Shown: positions 35,421 to 44,100, numbered from the stretch's first letter. The stretch: DNA of 64,000 nucleotides from Modicisalibacter sp049808615 (GCF_049808615.1 NZ_JBNCAN010000005.1:62001-126000); one strand, 5' to 3'. Made by a program: numbers and translations. Notes: generated by a model not told the origin, from the letters alone.

Positions 35421-35506
35421 TCAGCGAATCCTTGCTGTGGACGTTGCCCCTTATCCTATCAGGTCACGTTGATGTACTGCCTTAGGCTCACGTCAAGGAA
35501 TCCGTA

Positions 35507-36109
35507 TCAAGAAGCCTGACAAAGCGGGCAATAGATCGCGCGCTCCTCCTCGCTCAACCATAGGCCGGTATGGTTGGTGCCAATGCGCTCACGCAATGCT
35601 TGAAACTCCTTGTCTTCTTCTGCGTCCGTCAAGGGGTCCTCAGCACCACCGAGTTCCTGCCAGTCCTCGATGGTCAGCCATTGCGCGAGCTGAGGAAAGA
35701 TTCGGGTTTCCTCACAGCGAAGGTGAGCGTGATAGAGCTCACTGTATGCCTGGGCCAGGTTCAAGGTATTCAAATCGAGTTCGGGATCGGCATCCCCCTC
35801 GGAGATGGCGCGGAAAGTCTCGTAAAGCTCTCGTCCGTAGATGGCCATACGCCGGTGCTGCTCATGGAGAATGGTCAAGCTGGCTTCGTCGTCTGGATGG
35901 CGTTCGGCCAAGCGCTCGAACAACCGGTCTTCGAAAGGATGATGAAGTCGATCCGGATGATGGTTCATGTAGTGAAAGATATCGCGTAGCAGTGCGAAAT
36001 CGGGGGTATCGCCACATTGCGCACCATGCAACTGGCGCTCGGCAATGCAAAGTAGCCCGTCGTAGTGGTGATGATCATCGTGCAGGCGCTTCAGGATGGC
36101 AGTGGACAT
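35507..36109 (-). CDS. Hemerythrin-domain protein
   Basis: The 200-residue protein has a four-helix hemerythrin fold with the diiron ligand pattern HDDHHHYD near the N-terminus, HHPFED in helix 2, LHEQH in helix 3 and YHAHLRCEE in helix 4. It ends in a CPLC motif that could bind an additional metal or form a disulfide. Bacterial relatives bind O2 or NO or serve in Fe-S repair like YtfE/Ric, but this is not the YtfE architecture, which has a different N-terminus. GGGAGG precedes the ATG. A good NsrR-type palindrome lies 146 bp upstream. Confidence 0.85.
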   Translation of the reverse strand: MSTAILKRLHDDHHHYDGLLCIAERQLHGAQCGDTPDFALLRDIFHYMNHHPDRLHHPFEDRLFERLAERHPDDEASLTILHEQHRRMAIYGRELYETFRAISEGDADPELDLNTLNLAQAYSELYHAHLRCEETRIFPQLAQWLTIEDWQELGGAEDPLTDAEEDKEFQALRERIGTNHTGLWLSEEERAIYCPLCQAS

Positions 36110-36254
36110 GATCGCCTCCCGCTCAGGGTGGTGGTGTTTGCCATTGGCAGTGGCACCAGGGTTGACGACATTACCTCGGCTATCCTTATTCCTATCCGAG
36201 GCCGAGGCAGACCGACTCTCTGTGATCCGCAGTGATCGTCCATTTTCACGCTTT

Positions 36255-36277
36255 AAGATGCCTCAATAATGAATCTT
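36255..36277. promoter_or_regulatory. NsrR-type operator candidate upstream of the hemerythrin gene
   Basis: Half-sites AAGATGCCTCA (36255-36265) and TAATGAATCTT (36267-36277), 17 of 22 consensus positions, 146 bp upstream of the hemerythrin start, in a 228-bp gap after sdhB. Nothing else was identified in that gap. Confidence 0.5.
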
Positions 36278-36337
36278 AGCTTTTCCTCCATTTTTTGCCA
36301 GTGCCGAATACAATAGGGCGCAGGCCCATGGATAGAC

Positions 36338-37045
36338 TCAAATACCGTGTTTAAGCAACATGACCTTGATATGGCCAATAGCCTTCATCGGGTTGAGTCC
36401 TTTAGGACAGACCCAGGTGCAGTTGCCAATCTCACGGCAACGAAAGACGCTGAAGGGATCTTCCAGATGCGACAGGCGCTCCACGGTGGCGGTGTCACGG
36501 CTATCGATCAGGAAACGGTACGCCTGAATGAGGCCCGCCGGGCCAATGTACTTGTCCGGGTTCCACCACCAGGAAGGGCAGGCCGAACTGCAGCAGGCGC
36601 ACAAGATGCACTCGTAGAGACCGTCGAGTTTTTCCCTGTCGCCAGGACTCTGCAGCCGCTCGATGGTCGGAGGCGTGTCATCGTTGATAAGATAAGGACG
36701 AATCTTCTCGAACTGGCGAAAGAACTGGGTCTGATCCACCACCAGGTCGCGAATGATCGGCATTCCCGATAAAGGTCGCAAGATCAAGGTATTGCGGCTG
36801 TCGATGACATCCGAAACCGGTGTGATACAGGCAAGCCCGTTCTTGCCGTTGATGTTCATGCCATCCGAACCACATACCCCCTCACGGCAAGAGCGTCGGT
36901 AGGTGATATCGGTGTCTCGCTGCTTCAGATGCTCCAGTACATCCAGCACCATGGTCTGGCGATACTTGTCGTCGATCTCGATGGTGTCCATATAGGGTTC
37001 ATCGTCGATCTCGGGGTGATAGCGAAACAACTGAACCGTGATCAT
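36338..37045 (-). CDS. sdhB: Succinate dehydrogenase iron-sulfur subunit, stand-alone copy
   Basis: The 235-residue protein carries all three Fe-S binding sets of SdhB: CREGVCGSDG with Cys73 (2Fe-2S), CILCACCSSACP (4Fe-4S), and the set Cys203, Cys209, Cys213 with WVCPKGLNP (3Fe-4S). It links SdhA to the quinone site of SdhCD. The start ATG 37045 has AGGAGG upstream; a frame extending to 37198 overlaps the hmp start and is not used. No sdhC, sdhD or sdhA is nearby. It is transcribed divergently from hmp, and the NsrR-type site at 37146-37168 lies in the shared 151-bp promoter region. Confidence 0.93.
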   Translation of the reverse strand: MITVQLFRYHPEIDDEPYMDTIEIDDKYRQTMVLDVLEHLKQRDTDITYRRSCREGVCGSDGMNINGKNGLACITPVSDVIDSRNTLILRPLSGMPIIRDLVVDQTQFFRQFEKIRPYLINDDTPPTIERLQSPGDREKLDGLYECILCACCSSACPSWWWNPDKYIGPAGLIQAYRFLIDSRDTATVERLSHLEDPFSVFRCREIGNCTWVCPKGLNPMKAIGHIKVMLLKHGI

Positions 37046-37145
37046 CGACTTTCCTCCTGGGCGATAGAGTAGACTCATCGTTAGCAGGTAAACGACCTGC
37101 GACACAATGTCGGGTAGACAATCTCGACTATGTCTCAGGTATAAT

Positions 37146-37168
37146 AAGAAGCATATAAAAAGCATCAT
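37146..37168. promoter_or_regulatory. NsrR-type operator candidate between sdhB and hmp
   Basis: Half-sites AAGAAGCATAT (37146-37156) and AAAAGCATCAT (37158-37168), 18 of 22 consensus positions. It is 28 bp before the hmp ATG and 100 bp before the sdhB ATG on the other strand, so it could act on both genes. hmp is a well-known NsrR target in E. coli. Confidence 0.65.
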
Positions 37169-37196
37169 TAAATGCAACTTAACCCTGAGGATTTTC

Positions 37197-38378
37197 ATGC
37201 TGACTCATGACCAAGAGCAATTGATCGACGCTACCGCACCGCTGGTGGCGGAACATCTCGAGACGATTACCCAGCGTTTTTACCCGCTGATGTTTGAGCG
37301 CTACCCTGAAGTGACACCGCTGTTCAATCAGGCCCACCAGGCGGATGGCGGCCAGCCCCGAGTGTTGGCAGGAGCCGTGCTTGCCTATGTGCAGCTGCGC
37401 AAGGAGCCCGAAAAGGTCAAGGAAACCTTGGCCACGGTAGTGGAAAAGCACGTCTCACTGGATATCCAACCCGAGCAATACCCTATCGTCGGCGAATGCC
37501 TGCTGGCGGCGGTAGCCGAGGTGCTGGGCGATGCGGTAACACCGGAGATCGCCGCTGCCTGGACGGCGCTTTACAATGAGCTGGCGGAATTGCTGATCGA
37601 GCAGGAAGCCCAGCGTTATCGCGAGTTCGCCGATCGTAAAGGCGGCTGGCGTGGCAAGCGTGCCTTCCGCATCGTCGAGAAGACGCCGGAAAGCTCGGTC
37701 ATCACGTCCTTCGTGCTGGCCCCGGAAGATGAGGGGGCAGTGGCGAACTATCAGCCGGGACAGTTCATCGGGGTGCGTCTAGTTATCGACGGCGAGCCGG
37801 TCTATCGCCATTACAGTCTGTCCGGCTTTCCCAACGGCAAGACCTACCGGCTTTCGATCAAGCGCGAGCTCCAAGGCCAGGCGAGTCGCCACTTTCACGA
37901 CACCCTGCAGGTTGGCGATACTCTGGAACTTCTGCCACCCGCCGGCGAGCTGGTGCTCGATGAAAGCCAGTCCCCGGTAATGCTGCTCAGTGGTGGCGTG
38001 GGCCAGACACCGATGCTGCCCCTGGCACGCCGTGCCCTGGAGCAGGGGCGCCAGGTGATTTACATGCATGCCGCTCAGGAGCGCGACCAGCATGCCTTCG
38101 CCAGCGAACTGAAGTCGCTTGAAGACAACTATCCGCAGCAGTTGACCAGCATTACCCTCTACGAGCGAGGGAGCGAAGACGACAAGCTGGCGCGTATCGG
38201 TCGCATCAACCGCGAGTTGATTGCCCGCTACCTGCCCCAAGGCGCGGTGGAGTGCTACTTCGTGGGGCCTCAAGGCTTTATGACCGCAGTGAATCAAGCC
38301 CTGGACGCCTTGAATATCGCTCCTGAGCATCGTCATTACGAGCATTTTGGCCCGTCTCGTTCGTTGAACGCTGCTTGA
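37197..38378 (+). CDS. hmp: Flavohemoprotein (NO dioxygenase)
   Basis: Hmp converts NO and O2 to nitrate using NAD(P)H. The 393-residue protein has an N-terminal globin (proximal His in VEKHVSLDI, about residue 86), then the FAD domain (RHYSLSGFPN) and the NAD domain (LLSGGVGQTPML and FVGPQGFM). Length and order match E. coli Hmp. The start ATG 37197 has TGAGG upstream. An NsrR-type site overlaps its promoter. It ends before a strong terminator at 38402. Confidence 0.95.
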   Translation: MLTHDQEQLIDATAPLVAEHLETITQRFYPLMFERYPEVTPLFNQAHQADGGQPRVLAGAVLAYVQLRKEPEKVKETLATVVEKHVSLDIQPEQYPIVGECLLAAVAEVLGDAVTPEIAAAWTALYNELAELLIEQEAQRYREFADRKGGWRGKRAFRIVEKTPESSVITSFVLAPEDEGAVANYQPGQFIGVRLVIDGEPVYRHYSLSGFPNGKTYRLSIKRELQGQASRHFHDTLQVGDTLELLPPAGELVLDESQSPVMLLSGGVGQTPMLPLARRALEQGRQVIYMHAAQERDQHAFASELKSLEDNYPQQLTSITLYERGSEDDKLARIGRINRELIARYLPQGAVECYFVGPQGFMTAVNQALDALNIAPEHRHYEHFGPSRSLNAA

Positions 38379-38401
38379 TCCTTACGATCATCCCTGTTTC
38401 T

Positions 38402-38423
38402 GGCCCGCCTCGGCGGGCCTTTT
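38402..38423 (+). terminator. Rho-independent terminator after hmp
   Basis: GGCCCGCC (38402-38409), short loop, GGCGGGCC (38412-38419), then TTTT. It lies 24 bp past the hmp stop. Confidence 0.85.
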
Positions 38424-38486
38424 GGTGTTGGGGTGCGAGACGGTATGCTAGGTGCCCATGACTTGCCAGGATGCAGCTAAAACCGA

Positions 38487-39365
38487 ATGAAAACCCCGAA
38501 ACGTTTGCAACCGTTACTCGATGACGGCTTCATCGACGAAGTGTTACGTCCCTTGATGAGCGGCAAGGAGGCTGCGGTATACGTGGTGCTAGCCCAGGGG
38601 GAAACACGCTGTGCCAAGGTCTACAAGGAAGCCAGCAAACGCAGCTTTCACAATCAGGCCGAGTACCAGGAAGGGCGCAAGGTGCGTAACAGTCGCCAGG
38701 CCCGGGCCATGCAAAAACGCACGCGTTTTGGCCGCCGTGAACAGGAAGAAGCCTGGCAGAATGCCGAAGTCGATGCGCTCTACCGCTTGGCCTCGGCAGG
38801 AGTGCGAGTGCCCAAGCCGCACGGTTTCGTCGACGGCGTGCTGTTGATGGATCTGATCGTCGATGCCAACGGGGATGTTGCGCCGCGTCTCAACGATGTT
38901 GAACTCACCGCCGCCGAGGCGCGGGATTATCATCAGGTGATGATGCGCGAGATCGTCCGGATGCTGAGCGCCGGTCTGATTCACGGGGATCTATCGGAAT
39001 ACAACGTGCTCCTGGGGCCGGAAGGGCCGATCATCATCGACCTGCCTCAAGCCGTCGACGCGGCGGCCAACAATAGCGCCGAGCGCATGCTGACTCGGGA
39101 CGTCGACAACATGACGCGCTATTTCGGACGCTTCGCCCCGGAATTGTTGTCCATCGATTATGCCGGCGAGATCTGGTCATTGTTCCAGCTAGGCAACCTC
39201 AATCCCGACGTACCTTTGACGGGCACCTTCAAGCGTAGTGAAAAGAGCGCCGACCTGGACGGCGTACTGCGCGAAATAAATGCTGCGTTGGAGGAGAACG
39301 CTGCTAGGGAAGGTGGTGATGAGAAGGAGCAGGATGATCCCGAGGATGAGTGGAACGAGCGCTGA
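38487..39365 (+). CDS. RIO1-like serine protein kinase
   Basis: The 292-residue atypical kinase has the RIO signature: a Lys in CAKVYKE for ATP binding, the catalytic loop HGDLSEYNVLL, and IIDLPQAVD in place of DFG. The N-terminal winged helix of archaeal Rio2 is not evident; the C-terminus is acidic and disordered (GGDEKEQDDPEDE). In eukaryotes and archaea RIO kinases act in small ribosomal subunit maturation. The bacterial role is not established. It is monocistronic between hmp and the convergent binding-protein gene. Confidence 0.88.
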   Translation: MKTPKRLQPLLDDGFIDEVLRPLMSGKEAAVYVVLAQGETRCAKVYKEASKRSFHNQAEYQEGRKVRNSRQARAMQKRTRFGRREQEEAWQNAEVDALYRLASAGVRVPKPHGFVDGVLLMDLIVDANGDVAPRLNDVELTAAEARDYHQVMMREIVRMLSAGLIHGDLSEYNVLLGPEGPIIIDLPQAVDAAANNSAERMLTRDVDNMTRYFGRFAPELLSIDYAGEIWSLFQLGNLNPDVPLTGTFKRSEKSADLDGVLREINAALEENAAREGGDEKEQDDPEDEWNER

Positions 39366-39389
39366 ATTTAAGGAGGCTGACTAAGCGCG

Positions 39390-40427
39390 TCATGGCTCCA
39401 GAATCCTGATTTCACGGTTCCAGCGTGCGATGAAGGCGTCGCGTCGCAAGGGGTCGACGAAGGCCAGCAATGAGGCATTGATGGGAATCGGATAGAGTCG
39501 CTCGCCGACCTGATCACGGAGTCGCTGGGCGGTATAAGGACCCACGACGTCGGGTAGTACGCTGAAAAGCGGCGTACTGCCGGCCAACAGACGTTGACCG
39601 TCGACGCCGAGCAGGAAATTCATGAACGATCGGGCAGCCCCGGGGTGGGATGCATCGCGATGGATGAAGGCCATGCGCATCATGACCAAGGCGTAATCCT
39701 GAGGTACTTGAACGATCAGCTGAGGATGTGTCTGCGCCCACTGCATGGCATAGGAGCCCAGCAGATTGTAACCCACCCAGTACTTTCCTCCACTTAGACC
39801 CTCGAGCATGGCGCGAGTACTCTCTTCGAGTTCGACCTCCGCCGCACCCAGGGCAGCGACCAGATCCCAGAAGCGCGGCGAATAACGGGCATCTTGTTGA
39901 AACAGGGTGTAGCCGACCCCGCTGCGAGAGGGGGAGTAGGTCGTCACCTTGCCGCGCAGCATGTCCTGGCGGGTGATGAGTAGCCGATGCAGGGCGGCGT
40001 GGGTGGTGGGTGGCAACATGTGCCGGGCCAGCTCGAGCCGGTAGACGGTGACGATGGGTTCGAAGGTGAAGCCGAAGACTTCGTTGCGCCATTTGGCCCA
40101 GGCAGGCCAGCGACGGGATTCGTCGCTTTCCAAGGGCTGGGCCAGGCCGTCATTGACCAGGTTCATCTGCCAGGGCATGGCGGAGCTGATGACCACATCT
40201 GGTGCTGGCTGCATCTGCCGGGCATGACGATCCACCTCCAGGGTGGATCGATCACGATAGTCCAGTTCGATTTCCGGATGCGCGCGAGTGAAGGCTTCGA
40301 GTAAAGGCTCGACGACGGGCCGATCCAGGGCGGCCTCGATCACCAGGGGGGTCTTGGCCAAGGCCGGGGTTGGCAGTAGCAGCAGTAGCATGAAAGTGAA
40401 TCGCCGCGCATGCCGTAATCGAGTCAT
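39390..40427 (-). CDS. Periplasmic binding protein co-encoded with the TctDE-like two-component system
   Basis: The 345-residue protein has a signal peptide (FMLLLLLPTPALA, cut before KTPLVIEA) and the two-lobed fold of the class 2 (iron/phosphoglycerate type) extracellular solute-binding proteins. No ABC permease or ATPase gene is near. It follows the sensor kinase by a few bases on the minus strand, which recalls PgtC, the periplasmic regulatory protein of phosphoglycerate uptake. The likely job is ligand capture for signalling to the kinase. The ATG at 40427 is preferred; a frame to 40496 would overlap the kinase gene. Confidence 0.8.
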   Translation of the reverse strand: MTRLRHARRFTFMLLLLLPTPALAKTPLVIEAALDRPVVEPLLEAFTRAHPEIELDYRDRSTLEVDRHARQMQPAPDVVISSAMPWQMNLVNDGLAQPLESDESRRWPAWAKWRNEVFGFTFEPIVTVYRLELARHMLPPTTHAALHRLLITRQDMLRGKVTTYSPSRSGVGYTLFQQDARYSPRFWDLVAALGAAEVELEESTRAMLEGLSGGKYWVGYNLLGSYAMQWAQTHPQLIVQVPQDYALVMMRMAFIHRDASHPGAARSFMNFLLGVDGQRLLAGSTPLFSVLPDVVGPYTAQRLRDQVGERLYPIPINASLLAFVDPLRRDAFIARWNREIRILEP

Positions 40428-40428
40428 A

Positions 40429-41838
40429 TCATTCTTCTTTAAAGGGTTCTTCGCTCGACGGCACCAAAGGCAAACGTACATCGATACGCAGGCCATGGGA
40501 TGGTGCGTTGTGTATCTCCAGCACGCCGTCGTGGCGTTTCACGATGGATTCGACGATGGCCAGACCCAGCCCCGAGCCTTGGGTGTCCTGACGGCCGCCT
40601 CGTTCGAAGGGTTGATGGAGCCGCCCAAGCAGTTCCTCGTTCACGCCAGGCCCATCGTCTTCGATGAACAAAACCGCTTCGTTGATATGACGCTCCAGAC
40701 CCAGAGTAATGGTGCTGCCAGGTGGGGTGTAGCGCAGGGCATTATCAATCAGGTTGTTGATCAGTTCCTTGAGTGTCCAGAGTTCGCCTTCGATGAATAC
40801 CGGCGCCGGAGAAGGGGCCAGGCCCAGGTCATGGTGCCTGGCTGCTTCACGCTCCACCCACTCCAGGACGGTCTCGCGCACTGTCGTTGCCAGGTCGAGG
40901 GGGGCCAGACGCTCCTGAGTGGCGTGGCGCAGCCGAGCCAGGCTCAATAGTTGACCTGCCAGGCGGCTGGTGCGCGCTGCGCTGCGCTGGATCGTCTCCA
41001 GGGCGTGTCGCCACTCCTGAGGTCGAGAGCTTTGCAACGCCAGTTCGCTGGTGTTTTGCAGACCGGCCAGCGGGGTCTTGAGCTGGTGGCTGGCGTCGGC
41101 GGTGAAGCGCAACAGGGCCTCGCGTCCTTCGCGCTGGCGAGCGAACAGCGCATTGAGCGTTTCCGCCAGGTCGTACAGCTCCCGCGGCACCCGGGCATGC
41201 AGCGGTCGCATGTCGTCGGCATCGCGTTGGCGTAAGCGTCGGCGCAGGCGACGTATCGGGCCGAGTGCGGTATGGATGGCCAGGGACATCAACAGACCTG
41301 CCAAGAGCACCATGACGAGAAAGCGCGTCAACGAATGGACGAACAGTTCGTTGGCTAAAACGCGACGGCCCGACAGAGTATGGCCGACCCATATCTGCAC
41401 CGGCTCCTGGGTTTCCCAGCCCGGCGTGTCGAGCTCCTGGCCATGCAGGCGTATCCGGGTCTCGGCATGCGGCACGGTTCGCCATACGGGGCCATCGTGG
41501 ACTGCTCGTTGCCAGCTCGCCTCGATCGTGTCCCCCAGATTGCCGGTCACCTCGCGCCCCGCTGCATCGATGATCGCATAGAAGATCCGTTCCTCGTGAT
41601 CAGTCGCCAGTATCTGAAAGGCTGCCGCCGGCATCTCCACGATCGGCTGGCCATCCTGCCACTGGATGGCTTCGGTGATGGTCAGGCTGGCGGCTTCCAG
41701 TTGGCTGTCATAGGCACGATTCGCCGCCCGCTTGGCGCTGGTATAGGCCTCGATCAGCAACAGACCGCCCAGTCCGCTCACCGTGATGAGTAGCCAGATG
41801 ATCAGACGGCGCTTCAGGCTGCCGTCGACCGTGATCAT
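40429..41838 (-). CDS. tctE: Sensor histidine kinase, TctE-like
   Basis: The 469-residue kinase has two membrane helices (about 11-31 and 165-185) bracketing a periplasmic domain of the 2CSK_N type, a HAMP segment, the H-box FTADASHQLKTPLAGL with the phospho-acceptor His, an N-box NLIDNALRY and GSGLGLAIV. It overlaps the response regulator gene by 4 nt. Divergence from tctCBA predicts that it senses the tricarboxylate or the loaded binding protein and controls the transporter. Confidence 0.88.
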   Translation of the reverse strand: MITVDGSLKRRLIIWLLITVSGLGGLLLIEAYTSAKRAANRAYDSQLEAASLTITEAIQWQDGQPIVEMPAAAFQILATDHEERIFYAIIDAAGREVTGNLGDTIEASWQRAVHDGPVWRTVPHAETRIRLHGQELDTPGWETQEPVQIWVGHTLSGRRVLANELFVHSLTRFLVMVLLAGLLMSLAIHTALGPIRRLRRRLRQRDADDMRPLHARVPRELYDLAETLNALFARQREGREALLRFTADASHQLKTPLAGLQNTSELALQSSRPQEWRHALETIQRSAARTSRLAGQLLSLARLRHATQERLAPLDLATTVRETVLEWVEREAARHHDLGLAPSPAPVFIEGELWTLKELINNLIDNALRYTPPGSTITLGLERHINEAVLFIEDDGPGVNEELLGRLHQPFERGGRQDTQGSGLGLAIVESIVKRHDGVLEIHNAPSHGLRIDVRLPLVPSSEEPFKEE

Positions 41839-42503
41839 GGCGCTTCTTCCTCGAGACGGTAGCCCAGACCGCGCAGAGTACGGATGCGCAGACCGCTGCC
41901 CTGGAAACGCTTGCGCAAGCGACTGATATAGACCTCCAGGGCATTGGGGCCGACCTCGCCGAACCCGAACAAGCGATCGATCAACATTTCTCGAGGCACA
42001 ACGCGTCCGGCGTGCAGCAGGAGCCCTTCGAGAAGCACCAACTCGCGGCGCGGCAGATCGAGTGGAACGCCCTCGAGAGATGCCTCGCCGGAGGCCGGAT
42101 CGAAGCACAGACCAGCAAAGCGCAAACGATTGTCGGTGCGTCGTTGACTGCGGCGTAGCAGGGCGCGAACTCGGGCCTCGAGCTCGGCCAGGGAGAACGG
42201 CTTGGCCAGATAATCGTCGGCGCCAAGATCGAGTCCTTTCACGCGCTCCTCGACACCGTCCCGAGCGGTCAGGATCAGCACCGGTATGGCGTCGCCGGCA
42301 TCGCGCAGTTCCTTGAGAAGCAACAGGCCGTTGCCATCGGGTAAGCCAAGATCGAGCAGCAGCAGATCGAAGCGGCTATGGGCGAGGGCCGAGCGTGCCT
42401 GGTTCAGCGTCGTGAACGCCTCGACGATATTTCCCAAGGGAGCGAGCCCCTTGGTCAGGGTCTGGGCGATCAGCGGATCATCTTCGACGATAAGCAGGCG
42501 CAT
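41835..42503 (-). CDS. tctD: OmpR-family response regulator, TctD-like
   Basis: The 222-residue regulator has a receiver domain (acidic DD near residue 8, phospho-acceptor Asp51 in LLLLDLGLPDG, Thr in LTARD, Lys in LAKPF) and a C-terminal winged helix (LEVYISRLRKRF, IRTLRGLGYRL). It is the first gene of its operon. The 142-bp gap to tctC is the probable shared control region. Confidence 0.9.
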   Translation of the reverse strand: MRLLIVEDDPLIAQTLTKGLAPLGNIVEAFTTLNQARSALAHSRFDLLLLDLGLPDGNGLLLLKELRDAGDAIPVLILTARDGVEERVKGLDLGADDYLAKPFSLAELEARVRALLRRSQRRTDNRLRFAGLCFDPASGEASLEGVPLDLPRRELVLLEGLLLHAGRVVPREMLIDRLFGFGEVGPNALEVYISRLRKRFQGSGLRIRTLRGLGYRLEEEAP

Positions 42504-42645
42504 TGGACCAAAGTCTCACGGGGAAAGCGCAGGGATGACAGGTTGATGAAAGGTTCGACTCATAGCATCTGGGATGTCATTGGTATCGATGACGCCAGGG
42601 ATGGGTATCCTGGCACTTTATAGAACAACGAAACAGGAGTCCGCC

Positions 42646-43632
42646 ATGAAATTCAACACGACATTGCGCCACTGGCCCATGCTGCTCACTCTGGGAGGTG
42701 CATTGCTGGCAGGTACCGCTCAGGCACAATCAGGCGCCACCGAATGCATCGCGCCGGCCAAGCCGGGAGGCGGTTATGACCTGACCTGCCGTCTCGCCGC
42801 CAATGGTCTGCAGGAAACCGGACTGATCGACAAACCCATGATGGTCAGCTACATGCCCGGGGGTATCGGCGCCGTGGCCTACAATCATGTCAACGGCGTG
42901 CGTAGCGACGACCCCAATCTGATCGTTGCCGCCAGTACCGGTGCGGCCGTCAATCTGGCCTTGGGCAAGTTCGGTCAGTACGACGCCGACGAGGTACGCT
43001 GGCTGGGCGCCCTGGGCGCCGACTACGGTGCCATCGTCGTCAAGGCCGATGCGCCCTGGCAGAACCTTGAAGAACTCATGAAGGATTTGCAGACCCAGCC
43101 GGGCGAAATCGTCTTCGGTGCCGGCGGTACCGTGGGTAGCCAGGACTGGATGAAGGCAGCGCTGACCGCCAAGGCGGCGGATATCTCACCCCGCGACCTG
43201 CGCTACGTGGCCTTCGAGGGCGGTGGCGAGTCTCTGGCGGCATTGCTTGGTGGTCACATCCAGGTGTTCACCGGTGATCTCTCGGAACTGAAATCGCAGC
43301 TAGAAAGCGGCAAGATCCGCGTGCTGGCAGCACTCTCCGAGGAACGCATGGGCGGCCCCTATACCGATATCCCCACCGCCGCGGAGCAGGGTTATGACGT
43401 GCAGTGGCCGATCTGGCGCGGCTATTACATGGGGCCCGAGGTCAGCGACGAGGATTACAAGTCCTGGGTCGATACATTGAAGACGCTTTCCGAAAAAGAG
43501 AAATTCGCCGAGCTGCGAGAGGCCCGTGGCTTGTTCCCGATGGCGCGTTTCGGGGATGACTTCGACAGCTACGTCAAGGATCAGGTCGTCCAGTTCAAGC
43601 AGCTTGCAGAAGAAGTGGGTCTGACCCAATGA
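42646..43632 (+). CDS. tctC: Tripartite tricarboxylate transporter binding protein TctC
   Basis: The 328-residue periplasmic protein has a signal peptide (LLTLGGALLAGTAQA, cut before QSGATE). The Bug/TctC-type opening is CIAPAKPGGGYDLTCR, whose pyrophosphate-like loop binds carboxylates, and MPGGIGAVAYN is a further family block. The ATG at 42646 has CAGGAG upstream. It overlaps tctB by 4 nt. Citrate or a related tricarboxylate is the family substrate, but the actual ligand is not fixed by sequence. Confidence 0.9.
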   Translation: MKFNTTLRHWPMLLTLGGALLAGTAQAQSGATECIAPAKPGGGYDLTCRLAANGLQETGLIDKPMMVSYMPGGIGAVAYNHVNGVRSDDPNLIVAASTGAAVNLALGKFGQYDADEVRWLGALGADYGAIVVKADAPWQNLEELMKDLQTQPGEIVFGAGGTVGSQDWMKAALTAKAADISPRDLRYVAFEGGGESLAALLGGHIQVFTGDLSELKSQLESGKIRVLAALSEERMGGPYTDIPTAAEQGYDVQWPIWRGYYMGPEVSDEDYKSWVDTLKTLSEKEKFAELREARGLFPMARFGDDFDSYVKDQVVQFKQLAEEVGLTQ

Positions 43633-44090
43633 CTCTCCACAAAGGTCAGGCCGCCGACCGCATCCTGGGAATCGTGTTGATCGGTCTGGCGGCGTTTGCC
43701 GCCATACATGCCTTGAACCTGCATGTTCCCTTCAGCTATGAGCCCGTGGGCCCCAAGGCGTTTCCCTTGGGGCTCTCGGTCCTGCTGGCGTTGTTGTCCC
43801 TGGTGCTGGTGTTCCGGCCCGGGGAGAACGGTCACTGGCCCGACAAGGCGCTGTCGCTCAAGCTCCTGGCAGTGCTGGGCGTGCTGCTGGTCTATGCGCT
43901 GCTGTTCACCCGGCTGGGTTTCTTGATCACGACATGCTTCACCGTGCTGGCCCTGGCTCGGCTATTCGAGGCCAGTTGGCTCAAGGCAGCGATGGCCGGG
44001 GTCCTGATGACCCTGGGCAGCTACTACCTGTTCACTCAGGGCCTGGGTATCGCCTTGCCCTACGGGCGCTGGCTACCCGCTGTCGGCTGA
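43629..44090 (+). CDS. tctB: Tripartite tricarboxylate transporter small membrane subunit TctB
   Basis: The 153-residue membrane protein has four hydrophobic helices and the family pattern SYEPVGPKAFPLGLSVLLALL after the first helix. TctB subunits are poorly conserved, and the assignment rests on topology, size and position between tctC and tctA. Its start overlaps the tctC stop (ATGA). Confidence 0.87.
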   Translation: MTLHKGQAADRILGIVLIGLAAFAAIHALNLHVPFSYEPVGPKAFPLGLSVLLALLSLVLVFRPGENGHWPDKALSLKLLAVLGVLLVYALLFTRLGFLITTCFTVLALARLFEASWLKAAMAGVLMTLGSYYLFTQGLGIALPYGRWLPAVG

Positions 44091-44100
44091 GGTATCACCT

